Assembly (NCBI GenBank): GCA_018402095.1
Contig: JAGYJO010000021.1
Coordinates: 1-14,458 of the forward strand
Length of the DNA: 14,458 bases
From: a bacterium
Lineage (GTDB): Bacteria > Margulisbacteria > Marinamargulisbacteria > SXXA01
Reading direction: 5' to 3'
In this document: positions 1-7,112 of the stretch, piece after piece
Layout: each line of letters begins with the position of its first letter
Position numbering within the stretch: the stretch's first letter is position 1
Translations under genes and position numbers: made by a program
The notes under the pieces: generated by a model
Seen by the model: only the letters and a program-made list of their open reading frames with translations
The model's database searches: none
What the model was told of the DNA's origin: nothing

Positions 1-1090
1 TTTTGAGAGATTCGGCGCCGCTGCCCACGGTGTGTGCCATGTGAATCATACCTTTGGTTGTTTTTTCTATATCGAGACATGTTTTGGCGGTGCATCCCAT
101 GCTTTTGAGATCTTTTTGGAGGGATGGGATATCTGCTTTTTTCAGATCGGAGAGGCTGCTATGTGAGAGTTCTTGCATGGCTTTTTGAGGGGCTATTGTT
201 GCCAGTTCGGCTTTGAGGGTTCGGGCTTGGATTGTGATGCTGTTGATCTTGGCGCTGAGTGAGGCCAGCTCTGTTTTGGTTAGACCATTCGCGACCGTTA
301 ATGCTTTGAGGGCTTTTGTGTCGCAGTGTTTGTGTGCTTGGGTGATGCTTTGGTTTAAGTTTGTGAGTTCGGAAAAGCGCATGCCTGAGATATCTGGGTG
401 ATCAGTGATCACGGCGGTCATCGGTGCTGTGATCTTGTTTCCTAGCATCGTGATGGCTTGTTCTGTGGCTTTTTGCAGGTCTTTTTCGAGGCTTTCTAGT
501 TTTGTCTTTGTGGTTTCGAGATGTGTGCTGAGTGCGGTTTTGTCTTCTGCTGACAATTGGTTTTTGTCTGCTGTGGCGATAGCGTTTTTGCTGGCCAAAT
601 GTGATTTTTCTGCGGCAACTTCTTTGGTCAGTGCCTTGAGTTCGGGAAGACTTTTTTGGGACAAATCACCGTTGGCTTTGGCGAGTAAGCTGTCTGTTTT
701 GGCTGCCCATTTGGTGCTGATTTCCGTGAGAGAGCGCATGGTCGTCGTCACGCCCGACATGAGTGTGCTCACAAAAGAGGGTGTTGCTGGCTTTTCTGTG
801 GGGACCTGAGGTCCTGTTGTCGGGGGCTGGGTTTGGCTGATGCTGGATTGTGACGTGGGGCCTGTTGTTGTGGATTGTTTTGGCACGCTTGAAGCGCCCA
901 AATTTCTAAAAAAAGATGCGATGTCATTAAAAAACTTGCAGACACGGTCTTTGAATGACAGCGTGGGTTTGAATTCTCTTAGTTTTTCGACGGACTCGGT
1001 TTTGGCGGCTGTTTTGGCAGCGATCTGTTGCAGTCCTTTGCTTTGTGCGAGTGAGGGACGAAAATCTGTTTGGTTGCTGATGAGGGGCAC
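1..1090 (-). CDS. Long helical protein of unknown function (3' end outside window)
   Basis: I do not recognise this protein. The reading frame is open from a GTG at 1088-1090 to the left edge, so at least 363 residues are present and the C-terminus is missing. The GTG is chosen because AAAGGA lies 7 bases upstream (1098-1103) and no in-frame ATG occurs near the N-terminus. The product starts MPLISNQTDF, has no signal peptide or membrane segment, and carries a Ser/Thr/Gln/Pro-rich linker at roughly residues 70-105 (SQSSISQTQPP, then TEKPATP). The rest is rich in Lys, Leu, Ala, Glu and Thr with heptad-like spacing (for example HLETTKTKLESLEKDLQKA), so extended helices or coiled coil are likely. 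It starts 4 bases after the 132-residue gene's stop, so it is very probably co-transcribed and coupled to it. A scaffold or secreted helical protein are both possible; neither is shown. Confidence 0.8.
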   Translation of the reverse strand, partial: MPLISNQTDFRPSLAQSKGLQQIAAKTAAKTESVEKLREFKPTLSFKDRVCKFFNDIASFFRNLGASSVPKQSTTTGPTSQSSISQTQPPTTGPQVPTEKPATPSFVSTLMSGVTTTMRSLTEISTKWAAKTDSLLAKANGDLSQKSLPELKALTKEVAAEKSHLASKNAIATADKNQLSAEDKTALSTHLETTKTKLESLEKDLQKATEQAITMLGNKITAPMTAVITDHPDISGMRFSELTNLNQSITQAHKHCDTKALKALTVANGLTKTELASLSAKINSITIQARTLKAELATIAPQKAMQELSHSSLSDLKKADIPSLQKDLKSMGCTAKTCLDIEKTTKGMIHMAHTVGSGAESLK

Positions 1091-1094
1091 TGGA

Positions 1095-1493
1095 TTATCC
1101 TTTTGCTTTGATGAGAATGCGTAATTTATCGTGTTGGATATCGTCCACCAGTTGTTCGAGTTTTTTGGCAAAAACGGGCATCATGCGCGTATCCGCGGGT
1201 TGGTTGTTGTACATCAGCGCGTGTGTTTCGAAAGAAAAGAAAAAAGACTGTATGCCATAGCTGGATTTTTCGATCCAGCGCAGGGCTTTTTCTGTGAGGT
1301 CGGCTTTCATTTCGGGTTCTGTGTCTTGGGTGCTAAAGATGAATTTCTCAGCATTTTCTGTGGCCAAAAACCGTTTGAGGCCAAGGACAATGTCATAAAC
1401 CGTGTCTGGTGGGGGTGCTATGGGTTGCTTGAGGGCCAGTGTTCCCTCTCGCATGGTGAGTTGCACCATATTGAGCATGACTGGCGCGTTCAT
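1095..1493 (-). CDS. Small protein of unknown function (132 aa)
   Basis: No family recognised. The ATG (1491-1493) shares one base with the TAA stop of the upstream pyrophosphatase-like gene, and the next gene starts 4 bases after its own stop, which supports translational coupling within one operon. The protein is soluble, with no signal peptide or membrane helix. It mixes hydrophobic stretches (DIVLGLKRFL, FFFSFETHALMY) with a charged C-terminal part (KKLEQLVDDIQHDKLRILIKAKG), the pattern of a small alpha/beta domain. Its tight packing between a membrane protein and a long helical protein suggests a cytoplasmic partner of one of them, which is inference. A longer plus-strand frame over the same bases lacks such start and stop architecture and is judged a shadow. 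Confidence 0.75.
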   Translation of the reverse strand: MNAPVMLNMVQLTMREGTLALKQPIAPPPDTVYDIVLGLKRFLATENAEKFIFSTQDTEPEMKADLTEKALRWIEKSSYGIQSFFFSFETHALMYNNQPADTRMMPVFAKKLEQLVDDIQHDKLRILIKAKG

Positions 1494-3601
1494 TAGAGTC
1501 CGTGTCCAACGTAGAGCAAAAAGACACTGAACAAAATAGCAAATAGCAGCATGGCTTGTGTGCTCAACCCAATGAGGGTTGAGGCGAGTTCCGGCTCTGG
1601 GTTGTCACGCCATTGTGCGTGGCAAAAGGCGTAGATACCTGACAGTGCGGTGCAGAAAATCATGCCTATAAACAAGCCACCCAATCCTCCAAATCCCAAA
1701 ATATCCGCGATGGCCAAGGCCCCTAGTCCCACGGCCAAGGCCAGCCCAAAGCTGCTCTTGTAGGCGCTGGTGGTTGCGATTTCGATACTGGCTTGGTAGG
1801 ACGGCAGCTGTTCACCGTTCATGATTCGTTCGTCTTTGGCGAGCTGTTTGTCGGCTTGTTCGAAAAGTTTATCGGCATTGCGAGACACGCGCCACGTCCA
1901 AAAGACACCCAATCCAAGGACCATTAAAACAGAGAGCATGAGTCCCATGAGGAAGGGGGCCTTTGTCGGAGATAGGCCGAGGATAGTGTTGAGGTCCGAT
2001 AGCGTTGTGATGGCGAGATTTTTTTGGTTGAGGGTTGTTAATTTTTCTGTGATGCGGGGGTGGCTTATTTTTTGTAACCAATAAGGCATCGTTTCGAAAA
2101 AAACAAAAAACAAAAACAACAGGCTACTGGTCATGAGAATCAGCTGTCTGAGTAAGGTGAAGGGTTGGTGTTTTTGAATGGTTTGGAGGGTGTCGCCTAT
2201 TTTGTCTGTGAGATCTTTCGCGACATGTAGGATGCGGGCGTTACTGATAGCGATAGTGACGAAGGTGTTGCGGTGCAAAAAGGCGGTGTAGGGCAATGTT
2301 GCCGCCATAAAGGTGGCGATGCCGAGTGCGATGCCATCCAAGCCGATCAACACATGGGTGCTTTTGTTATAGATCATAAACAGGGCAAGCAACCAACCCA
2401 AGGTCAAGGCCACGATGCGCCATGTGTTCCAAAGTCCTTGTAATTGTGGATTGCTTGCACGTGTCGTGAGGTCTTTTTTTTCTTTGAGGTAAAAGAGCAG
2501 TAAGGTAAATAAAAGACTTATCACAATGCCCTCTAGTGCTTGGATGGGTAGGGTGCCGAGGCCAAAGGAAATCGCGGACAAGATACTGATGACGAGGGTT
2601 CCTGTCTGTGCCTGTTTGAATAGCGTTTTGTGATTGAGAAGACTGGCTATGCTGGCGGCCAATAGTCCAAAACAGACGATCTGAAATGGGGCTCTGACCA
2701 TGGCTATCTCGTAGGTCATGGGCGTCTCCCTGAGTGCGGCGACCATAATGGCCATACTTGTCAGGAGTACCGTTAGATAGCTATTGATCATGACGCTGGT
2801 TTTTCCCCAGACTTGGTCGGCGTATTGGCCTATATGGTGGGCCATGCAAATGGGGTTGCGGAGGTCGTCAGAATCGGTTTCGGGGTAGAGATAAGAAAGG
2901 TGTTTGCAGGCCTGATCGGTGGCATGCGTCATGCTTTGTGTGGTGATGCGGACCAAAAAGGTTTGGACCATAGCGCCGAAACAAAAGGCCAATAGCACAA
3001 TGACGAGTTCGGATTGGTACATGTTTTGGAACGCGGGGTTGTGGAGAACGTCGGCGCGCCATGGGCCTGATATGCCGGCGCTGTGCATGAGGCGCTCCCC
3101 TGTTTGGAAGATGTTTGATCTCAGGATAAATTGAAAAACGCCCAGCCAAATGGCGAGTAACAAGCTCAAAATCCCGAGGGGGAGTAGCGTCATGGCCCAG
3201 CCCATGCGGGTAATATTTTCTTCCCATAAAGGGGTGTCAGTGAGGCTTTGTTGCAAGAAATCACCTGTGATTTTGGTGGTTTTTCGGATAGCGATGTATC
3301 CGATGACGCAGGACCAGCCGACGCCCCAAGTGATGAGTCCTGCGAGTGAATTAACATGTAAATGGAGTTTGGATAGCAATAGTGATGCGAGGACCAAAGC
3401 TCCGACGGTGACACTGATGAGCAGGAGTTGGCGTTTCAAAAATACAAAGAGGGAATCCCGTAAATAGCCCGTGAGTGACGCGATGCTTTCATGTAAAGGG
3501 TCTTGGTCGGTTTTGATCTGCAGGACATGGTAGATGCCGATTATAATTGTGCTGATACAACAAAGCGGTACGATTGCTAAAAACAATGAAAGCTGAGGCA
3601 T
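1493..3601 (-). CDS. Membrane pyrophosphatase-like protein lacking catalytic residues
   Basis: A 702-residue protein with about 16 hydrophobic segments, the length and span count of membrane-bound H+/Na+ pyrophosphatases. From my memory of that family it aligns throughout: residues 34-63 (QDPLHESIASLTG...FLKRQ) with the N-terminal QDPG...FLKRQ region; 218-233 with the RVGGGVYTKAADMAAD motif; SDDLRNP (244-250) with EDDPRNP; AHHIGQYADQ (254-263) with ADNVGDNVGD; AISNARIL (451-458) with ADNAGGIAEM; LPSYQASIEIAT (599-610) with KPDYNRCIEITS; QWRDN (663-667) with GAWDN. In family terms these blocks bind Mg-pyrophosphate and line the ion gate. Here the Asp of the DNVGDNVGD block are His255, Gln259 and Gln263, the Lys and second Asp of the KAADxxAD block are His226 and Lys233, the DNAGG Asp is Ser453, and the terminal GDTxGDPxKDT block is absent. 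Pyrophosphate hydrolysis is therefore unlikely; transport, sensing or scaffolding is open. ATG start supported by AAGGAG at 3609-3614. Confidence 0.75.
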   Translation of the reverse strand: MPQLSLFLAIVPLCCISTIIIGIYHVLQIKTDQDPLHESIASLTGYLRDSLFVFLKRQLLLISVTVGALVLASLLLSKLHLHVNSLAGLITWGVGWSCVIGYIAIRKTTKITGDFLQQSLTDTPLWEENITRMGWAMTLLPLGILSLLLAIWLGVFQFILRSNIFQTGERLMHSAGISGPWRADVLHNPAFQNMYQSELVIVLLAFCFGAMVQTFLVRITTQSMTHATDQACKHLSYLYPETDSDDLRNPICMAHHIGQYADQVWGKTSVMINSYLTVLLTSMAIMVAALRETPMTYEIAMVRAPFQIVCFGLLAASIASLLNHKTLFKQAQTGTLVISILSAISFGLGTLPIQALEGIVISLLFTLLLFYLKEKKDLTTRASNPQLQGLWNTWRIVALTLGWLLALFMIYNKSTHVLIGLDGIALGIATFMAATLPYTAFLHRNTFVTIAISNARILHVAKDLTDKIGDTLQTIQKHQPFTLLRQLILMTSSLLFLFFVFFETMPYWLQKISHPRITEKLTTLNQKNLAITTLSDLNTILGLSPTKAPFLMGLMLSVLMVLGLGVFWTWRVSRNADKLFEQADKQLAKDERIMNGEQLPSYQASIEIATTSAYKSSFGLALAVGLGALAIADILGFGGLGGLFIGMIFCTALSGIYAFCHAQWRDNPEPELASTLIGLSTQAMLLFAILFSVFLLYVGHGL

Positions 3602-3608
3602 TTACGGG

Positions 3609-3614
3609 CTCCTT
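3609..3614 (-). promoter_or_regulatory. Ribosome binding site of the pyrophosphatase-like gene
   Basis: The minus strand reads AAGGAG, 7 bases before the ATG at 3599-3601. It fixes the start of the 702-residue protein. The 61-base gap to the upstream gene also holds a perfect 12-base palindrome CATGTCGACATG at 3649-3660; no clear terminator is seen, so read-through from the urea transporter gene is plausible. Confidence 0.75.
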
Positions 3615-3662
3615 GTGTGGCTTGTTTATTGGGAAGTGTGTCAGTTCCCATGTCGACATGTT

Positions 3663-5801
3663 TTAAACATAGGATTTGCTTTGCGTTGGTACGACCCGTC
3701 TTAGGGTTGTGCCTTCACAAGAGACGGCCAAAATTTGCCGTGCAGAATCCAAGGCGATGGTTGTTTTTGTGCGTTTTAATGGATGTACAATCTCGCCTGC
3801 AATCTCCGTGTGAGAGGCAAGTCGATACTGTCCCTTGGCCATGCCATACGTGGGGCGTAGTGCAGCAAAGACACCTGCAACGGCTCTTCGCCATCCGGAT
3901 AGGGCTTGTGATACAGGTAGGATATCGTTCCATGTCAGTGGTGATTCGCCTACCAGTGGCATTTTGGGTAATGCCAAGTAGATGAGGCGCAAATACGGGT
4001 CATCGCCTTCTATGTGAAAGCAAAAGAAGGTTCCTCCCCATTTTCCAAAATAAAGTTTGGCGTTCGGTGTTGCCCAATAGAATGTGCCGTCTATGGCCAT
4101 GGTTACTTCCAGGGTCACGGATCCGCGCTTGCGATCGTTTTGGAAGACATCGAATGTCAGTGTGTCATCCAGTGCGAAGTTGGTGAGTTGGTCCCAAAAA
4201 GGGTTGAGTGGCGAATGGGTCACCGTTTCGCCAACGGCTGGAATTGCATGGGTGTGATAGGTTTTGGAAGGGGCTTCTTGTGCTGCGTGTGTTTGTACGT
4301 CGCCAACCGCGTAGTTTGTAAACCGAAAAGGAATGGTCATGGACAGCATCGACATCGTCCATTGTAAGTGCATGTGGATATGCGGTTGCGGGGAATACCC
4401 CGAATTGCCACATTCTCCCAGAAAAGTGCCTTCGTAGACCCAGTCTCCTTCATTCACGACGATAGAGTTTTCCGCGAAATGGGCGAGTACAGCGTAGAAG
4501 CCACGGGCATCATAAATCATGACCATATTGCCCCAATTGTTCACGGTGTCTACGGTGCCGATGGGGTTGTCGGGAAAGTGTTTCACTACCCAAACGATTC
4601 TACCCTGAACGGGTGATGTGACCGGCTGCTGATAGCAGGCATAGTCGGCCAACATGAGACCTTCGTTGGCATATGTTTTTTGTGTGGGCCCGATTTGGAC
4701 AAAGTCATAGGCATACTGCCACAGGCCTTTATGCGTCCATTCTCCGTCGAATCCTTGCCAGACGGTCCAATGGCCAAAGAAGGGTAGGGATATCGCGTAT
4801 TCCTTGCAAAAGCGTATTTTTGTGGTGAGGTAGTGGTCCAGTGTTTTTTCTGGTGTTTCTTTGAAGACACGGGTGCATAAGGGGTGGTCGATCAGGTTGA
4901 TCATATACACAAACAAAAGCGTCACTACCGTAAACGGTAATGTAAACACAGGAATGGCAAACTGTGTCCAAAACACGTTGACCGCATCGATCAAAACCGT
5001 GGCGATCAAGACCCCCACCATGGCGATGAGAAAACTCTGAATAGAAGGGATCAAAAAGACGCCCCCGATGGCCATGGCGATCAGTATGTAGTTGAAACTA
5101 CTGGGGTCAGCGATGGCGGTGGACCACGCGCCGACATAAAACCCATGGGCGAAGCCCCCGACCAAAAAACCAGAAACGGCTAAAATGACCAGTAGCCGTG
5201 ATCGCCATAGCAGCAAGGCGGTGAGTAACAGTCCTACCCGCACATCGGGCAAGAAAACAATGCTGCCCATTGCTTTGAAAAAAGAGACCATCCAGGGATG
5301 TAAAAAGGCGAAACCGTCGAAGGCCTGTTTGGCGTATAGCCCAGACACGTAGAGGTTGCTGTATCTTCCAGCGGCCAGATAGATCAATGAGGTCACGATC
5401 ACAAAAGGAATGCTCAGAATGGGCAATCGAAATGATGTGAAAAACATATTGGCCAAAAAGACGGATACGACGAAAGAAAATATGCTGACAGAAACCAGCA
5501 AGAGAAGGGTGACCAACGTGAGCTTGAAGGTTGCGCCTATCGAAAATCCTATCAAGAGCGTGTTGTAGGTATAAAAACCCGAATTGAGAAAGACCTGCTT
5601 GTAGCCAACCAATGACGCAAAAGCAAATGCCACCACTATGGCCAAGATACCGGCAAACGCCATCTGCGGATTGATAAAGGTGATGGCCAATACGAGTAGT
5701 CCTGGCCATACGCCGTGGAGAAAAAATATCTCTGCGTAGGCTTTGAGTACGGATTCTATTTTGGTTTTTAGATAGGTGTTGTAAACGTTCGTGATGATCA
5801 T
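3663..5801 (-). CDS. Urea transporter fused to M23 metallopeptidase domain
   Basis: The N-terminal 305 residues are hydrophobic and match the urea transporter (UT/Slc14) fold: two related halves, with AEIFFLHG...FINPQMAFAG opening the first, and SSFNYILIAMAIGGVFL followed by IPVFTLPFTVVTLLFVY closing the second. UT proteins are channels for passive urea flow. Residues about 355-480 form an M23 (LytM/peptidoglycan endopeptidase) domain: THKG...DF (H357, D366) reads as the HxxxD zinc motif with an insertion, followed by NNWGNMVMIY, VLAHF (H441), GNSGYSPQPHIHMH (H474, H476). The last 230 residues are beta-rich and unassigned. The frame extends to a TTG at 5855 that lacks a ribosome site; I prefer ATG 5799-5801 (weak GGGG upstream), which leaves 712 residues and a normal UT N-terminus. 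First gene of the minus-strand operon, divergent from carbonic anhydrase. UT-M23 fusions are, to my memory, known in other bacteria. Confidence 0.8.
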   Translation of the reverse strand: MIITNVYNTYLKTKIESVLKAYAEIFFLHGVWPGLLVLAITFINPQMAFAGILAIVVAFAFASLVGYKQVFLNSGFYTYNTLLIGFSIGATFKLTLVTLLLLVSVSIFSFVVSVFLANMFFTSFRLPILSIPFVIVTSLIYLAAGRYSNLYVSGLYAKQAFDGFAFLHPWMVSFFKAMGSIVFLPDVRVGLLLTALLLWRSRLLVILAVSGFLVGGFAHGFYVGAWSTAIADPSSFNYILIAMAIGGVFLIPSIQSFLIAMVGVLIATVLIDAVNVFWTQFAIPVFTLPFTVVTLLFVYMINLIDHPLCTRVFKETPEKTLDHYLTTKIRFCKEYAISLPFFGHWTVWQGFDGEWTHKGLWQYAYDFVQIGPTQKTYANEGLMLADYACYQQPVTSPVQGRIVWVVKHFPDNPIGTVDTVNNWGNMVMIYDARGFYAVLAHFAENSIVVNEGDWVYEGTFLGECGNSGYSPQPHIHMHLQWTMSMLSMTIPFRFTNYAVGDVQTHAAQEAPSKTYHTHAIPAVGETVTHSPLNPFWDQLTNFALDDTLTFDVFQNDRKRGSVTLEVTMAIDGTFYWATPNAKLYFGKWGGTFFCFHIEGDDPYLRLIYLALPKMPLVGESPLTWNDILPVSQALSGWRRAVAGVFAALRPTYGMAKGQYRLASHTEIAGEIVHPLKRTKTTIALDSARQILAVSCEGTTLRRVVPTQSKSYV

Positions 5802-6017
5802 CAATGTGCCCCAGTTTTTGATTTCGAATGGAAGTGAAGTCGTAGAGAATGACAAAAAACTTGCATTTTCAATCTTGGCGTTTGTTTTGAAATTAAAAAA
5901 AATGAAATTTTTTTCAGAAAATTTCGATAAGGACTCATATAGTGTCGATTGCGTCTCTCATGTTTATTCCTACGCAATCCAGGGAAACGCTGGTTTTGTT
6001 GCCAAATTATCTCGTTA

Positions 6018-6054
6018 CTTTCGCTCAGCGAAGCTGAGCGAAAGGTGTTTTTTT
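6018..6054 (+). terminator. Intrinsic terminator-type hairpin upstream of carbonic anhydrase
   Basis: A perfect 12-bp stem (CTTTCGCTCAGC at 6018-6029 with GCTGAGCGAAAG at 6033-6044) closed by a GAA loop is followed by GTG and seven T (6048-6054). This is a good rho-independent terminator on the plus strand. It sits about 75 bases before the carbonic anhydrase start with no gene upstream in the same direction, so it may act as an attenuator, end a small RNA, or stop antisense transcription. Confidence 0.7.
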
Positions 6055-6114
6055 GTGGCTACGCGCCCTACGTCCCCCGTCTAGAAATTGTTTGCAGCTA
6101 TACACACCAATGAA

Positions 6115-6122
6115 AGAAGGAG
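6115..6122 (+). promoter_or_regulatory. Ribosome binding site of carbonic anhydrase
   Basis: AGAAGGAG lies 7 bases before the ATG at 6130. It selects this start over an upstream in-frame codon at 6088 and gives a clean signal peptide. Confidence 0.85.
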
Positions 6123-6129
6123 CCAATAT

Positions 6130-6837
6130 ATGAAATTAGTGTATATGACAGTGATTGGGTTGTTGGTGTCCAGTGCCGTTATGGCCAGCAGTTGGGACTA
6201 TGTTAGTCATGGGCCTGCTACATGGGCGCAGCTTAGCCCTGAGTATCGCCTCTGTGCAGATGGCGAGCAGCAGTCGCCTATCGATTTGCGAGACGGTGTT
6301 TTGGCGGAGGTCCCTACGCTGAACATGCACTATCTCAATAGTGTGGGTCGCGTTGTCGACAATGGCCACGAGGTGCAATGGACACCCTCTGAAAACATGT
6401 CTGTGTCGTATGAGGGTGCCGATTACAAGTTGTTGCAAATCCATATCCATACGCCCAGTGAGCATCTTCGGGAGGGGCGGTCCTTTCCTGCTGAAGCCCA
6501 TATGGTTCACCAAGATTCGTCGGGAAATCTGTTGGTGGTAGGCGTTTTTCTCTCTCAGGGAACGTCGAGTGCGTTTGTGGACAATATGTTGCGCGGATTG
6601 GATCGCCAGACGACTACGGGGCTGCATCCATCTAGCTTGTTGCCAAAGAATAAAGCGGTGTTTCGCTATACAGGCTCCTTGACGACACCCCCATGCACAG
6701 AAGGTGTGACATGGTTGGTCATGCAAAACGATGTCTCGATGAGTCCTTCTCAATTGACTACATTGACGGATCTACACGCTGGGAATGCCCGCCCACCCCA
6801 GGTGCTGCATGATCGCGTGGTTTTGCTGCAGCGGTAG
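6130..6837 (+). CDS. cah: Periplasmic/secreted alpha-carbonic anhydrase
   Basis: Catalyses reversible hydration of CO2 to bicarbonate and a proton. The 235-residue product begins with a signal peptide (MKLVYMTVIGLLVSSAVMA, probable cleavage at VMA/SS near residue 19) and is then a full-length bacterial alpha-type enzyme. Zinc ligands are visible as HIH (H105, H107) and H124 in AEAHMVH. E111, T185 in TGSLTTPP, and H80 in DNGHEV, at the proton-shuttle position, are present. C42 (RLCADG) and C189 (PPCTEG) form the disulfide usual for exported bacterial forms, which fits an oxidising compartment. The gene is divergent from the urea transporter fusion and separated from the kinase-murA run by a repeat-rich gap, so it is probably a single-gene transcript. 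All catalytic positions are intact and activity is expected. Confidence 0.95.
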   Translation: MKLVYMTVIGLLVSSAVMASSWDYVSHGPATWAQLSPEYRLCADGEQQSPIDLRDGVLAEVPTLNMHYLNSVGRVVDNGHEVQWTPSENMSVSYEGADYKLLQIHIHTPSEHLREGRSFPAEAHMVHQDSSGNLLVVGVFLSQGTSSAFVDNMLRGLDRQTTTGLHPSSLLPKNKAVFRYTGSLTTPPCTEGVTWLVMQNDVSMSPSQLTTLTDLHAGNARPPQVLHDRVVLLQR

Positions 6838-6858
6838 TTGCTTTTTCGAGGGCTTCGT

Positions 6859-6901
6859 CCTCTAGGAAACGTTTACCATTAACGTAATCGATTCCTAGAG
6901 G
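6859..6901. repeat. Imperfect palindrome with CTAGGAAACG core, copy 1
   Basis: CCTCTAGGAA (6859-6868) pairs perfectly with TTCCTAGAGG (6892-6901). Inside it ACGTT (6869-6873) pairs with AACGT (6881-6885), leaving a one-sided bulge. The left half recurs nearly exactly at 7005-7030, so this is an interspersed repeat rather than a chance hairpin. A smaller hairpin GAGGGC-TTC-GTCCTC overlaps its left end at 6848-6862. Confidence 0.65.
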
Positions 6902-6909
6902 GGGGTGCA

Positions 6910-6924
6910 GGGGGCGAAGCCCCC
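6910..6924. repeat. GGGGGC-GAA-GCCCCC mini-hairpin
   Basis: A perfect 6-bp G/C stem with a GAA loop. The 15-base sequence is found as its exact reverse complement at 10144-10158 inside the Rpn-type gene, marking it as a dispersed repeat unit. Confidence 0.7.
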
Positions 6925-6939
6925 GAAATATAGAGATTT

Positions 6940-6959
6940 CAAAGGGCTGACGCCCTTTG
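6940..6959. repeat. 8-bp perfect hairpin in the carbonic anhydrase/kinase gap
   Basis: CAAAGGGC (6940-6947) pairs with GCCCTTTG (6952-6959) around a TGAC loop. No T tract follows, so it is part of the palindromic repeat cluster rather than a clear terminator. Confidence 0.6.
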
Positions 6960-7004
6960 AGTCCCTATTAAGCCCCCTGGCGTAGGAAGTGGTTACTCCC
7001 CCCT

Positions 7005-7030
7005 CTCTAGGAAACGGTTACCCATTAACG
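7005..7030. repeat. CTAGGAAACG repeat, copy 2
   Basis: The bases CTAGGAAACGGTTACCCATT and the following AACG repeat those at 6862-6884 with one substitution and one inserted C. The right arm of the palindrome seen in copy 1 is missing here, so this copy looks truncated. Confidence 0.65.
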
Positions 7031-7075
7031 CACGCCGAGCCTTGCTCGGTGTGTCGCTTCGCGATAAGCTTTTTT
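7031..7075 (+). terminator. Probable terminator before the kinase-murA run
   Basis: CACGCCGAG (7031-7039) pairs with CTCGGTGTG (7045-7053, one G-T pair) and a second small hairpin TCGC-TTC-GCGA follows at 7054-7064. Six T are at 7070-7075, 5 bases after the second stem. The order suits termination of carbonic anhydrase transcripts about 200 bases after its stop; the 5-base gap to the T tract makes this less than certain. Confidence 0.5.
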
Positions 7076-7112
7076 CACATTCTTTATCCCTTTTTTGTAG
7101 CGGAGGCCTACC

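Larger units (their letters stand above)
5802..6129. other. Divergent intergenic region between urea transporter and carbonic anhydrase
   Basis: About 330 bases that must carry promoters for both directions. The part next to the transporter (5880-5945) is very AT-rich, with A and T runs, as expected for a promoter, but I could not identify a convincing -35/-10 pair on either strand. A terminator-type hairpin lies at 6018-6054. A 97-codon plus-strand frame crosses it but has no ribosome site and no recognisable product. Confidence 0.6.

Noticed and set aside
213..1124. Three plus-strand frames over the left edge
   Set aside because: The minus strand is open throughout as one continuous frame with a good ribosome site; these are its shadows.
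1131..1496. A 121-codon plus-strand frame opposite the 132-residue gene
   Set aside because: The minus-strand gene has start and stop overlaps with its neighbours that show an operon; the plus frame has no such context.
5791..6084. A 97-codon plus-strand frame in the divergent intergenic region
   Set aside because: It begins within the urea transporter gene, has no ribosome site, runs across the terminator hairpin, and its product resembles nothing known.
6841..7076. CRISPR array in the repeat-rich gap
   Set aside because: Repeats are palindromes of different sequence and spacing with no regular repeat-spacer pattern and no cas genes.
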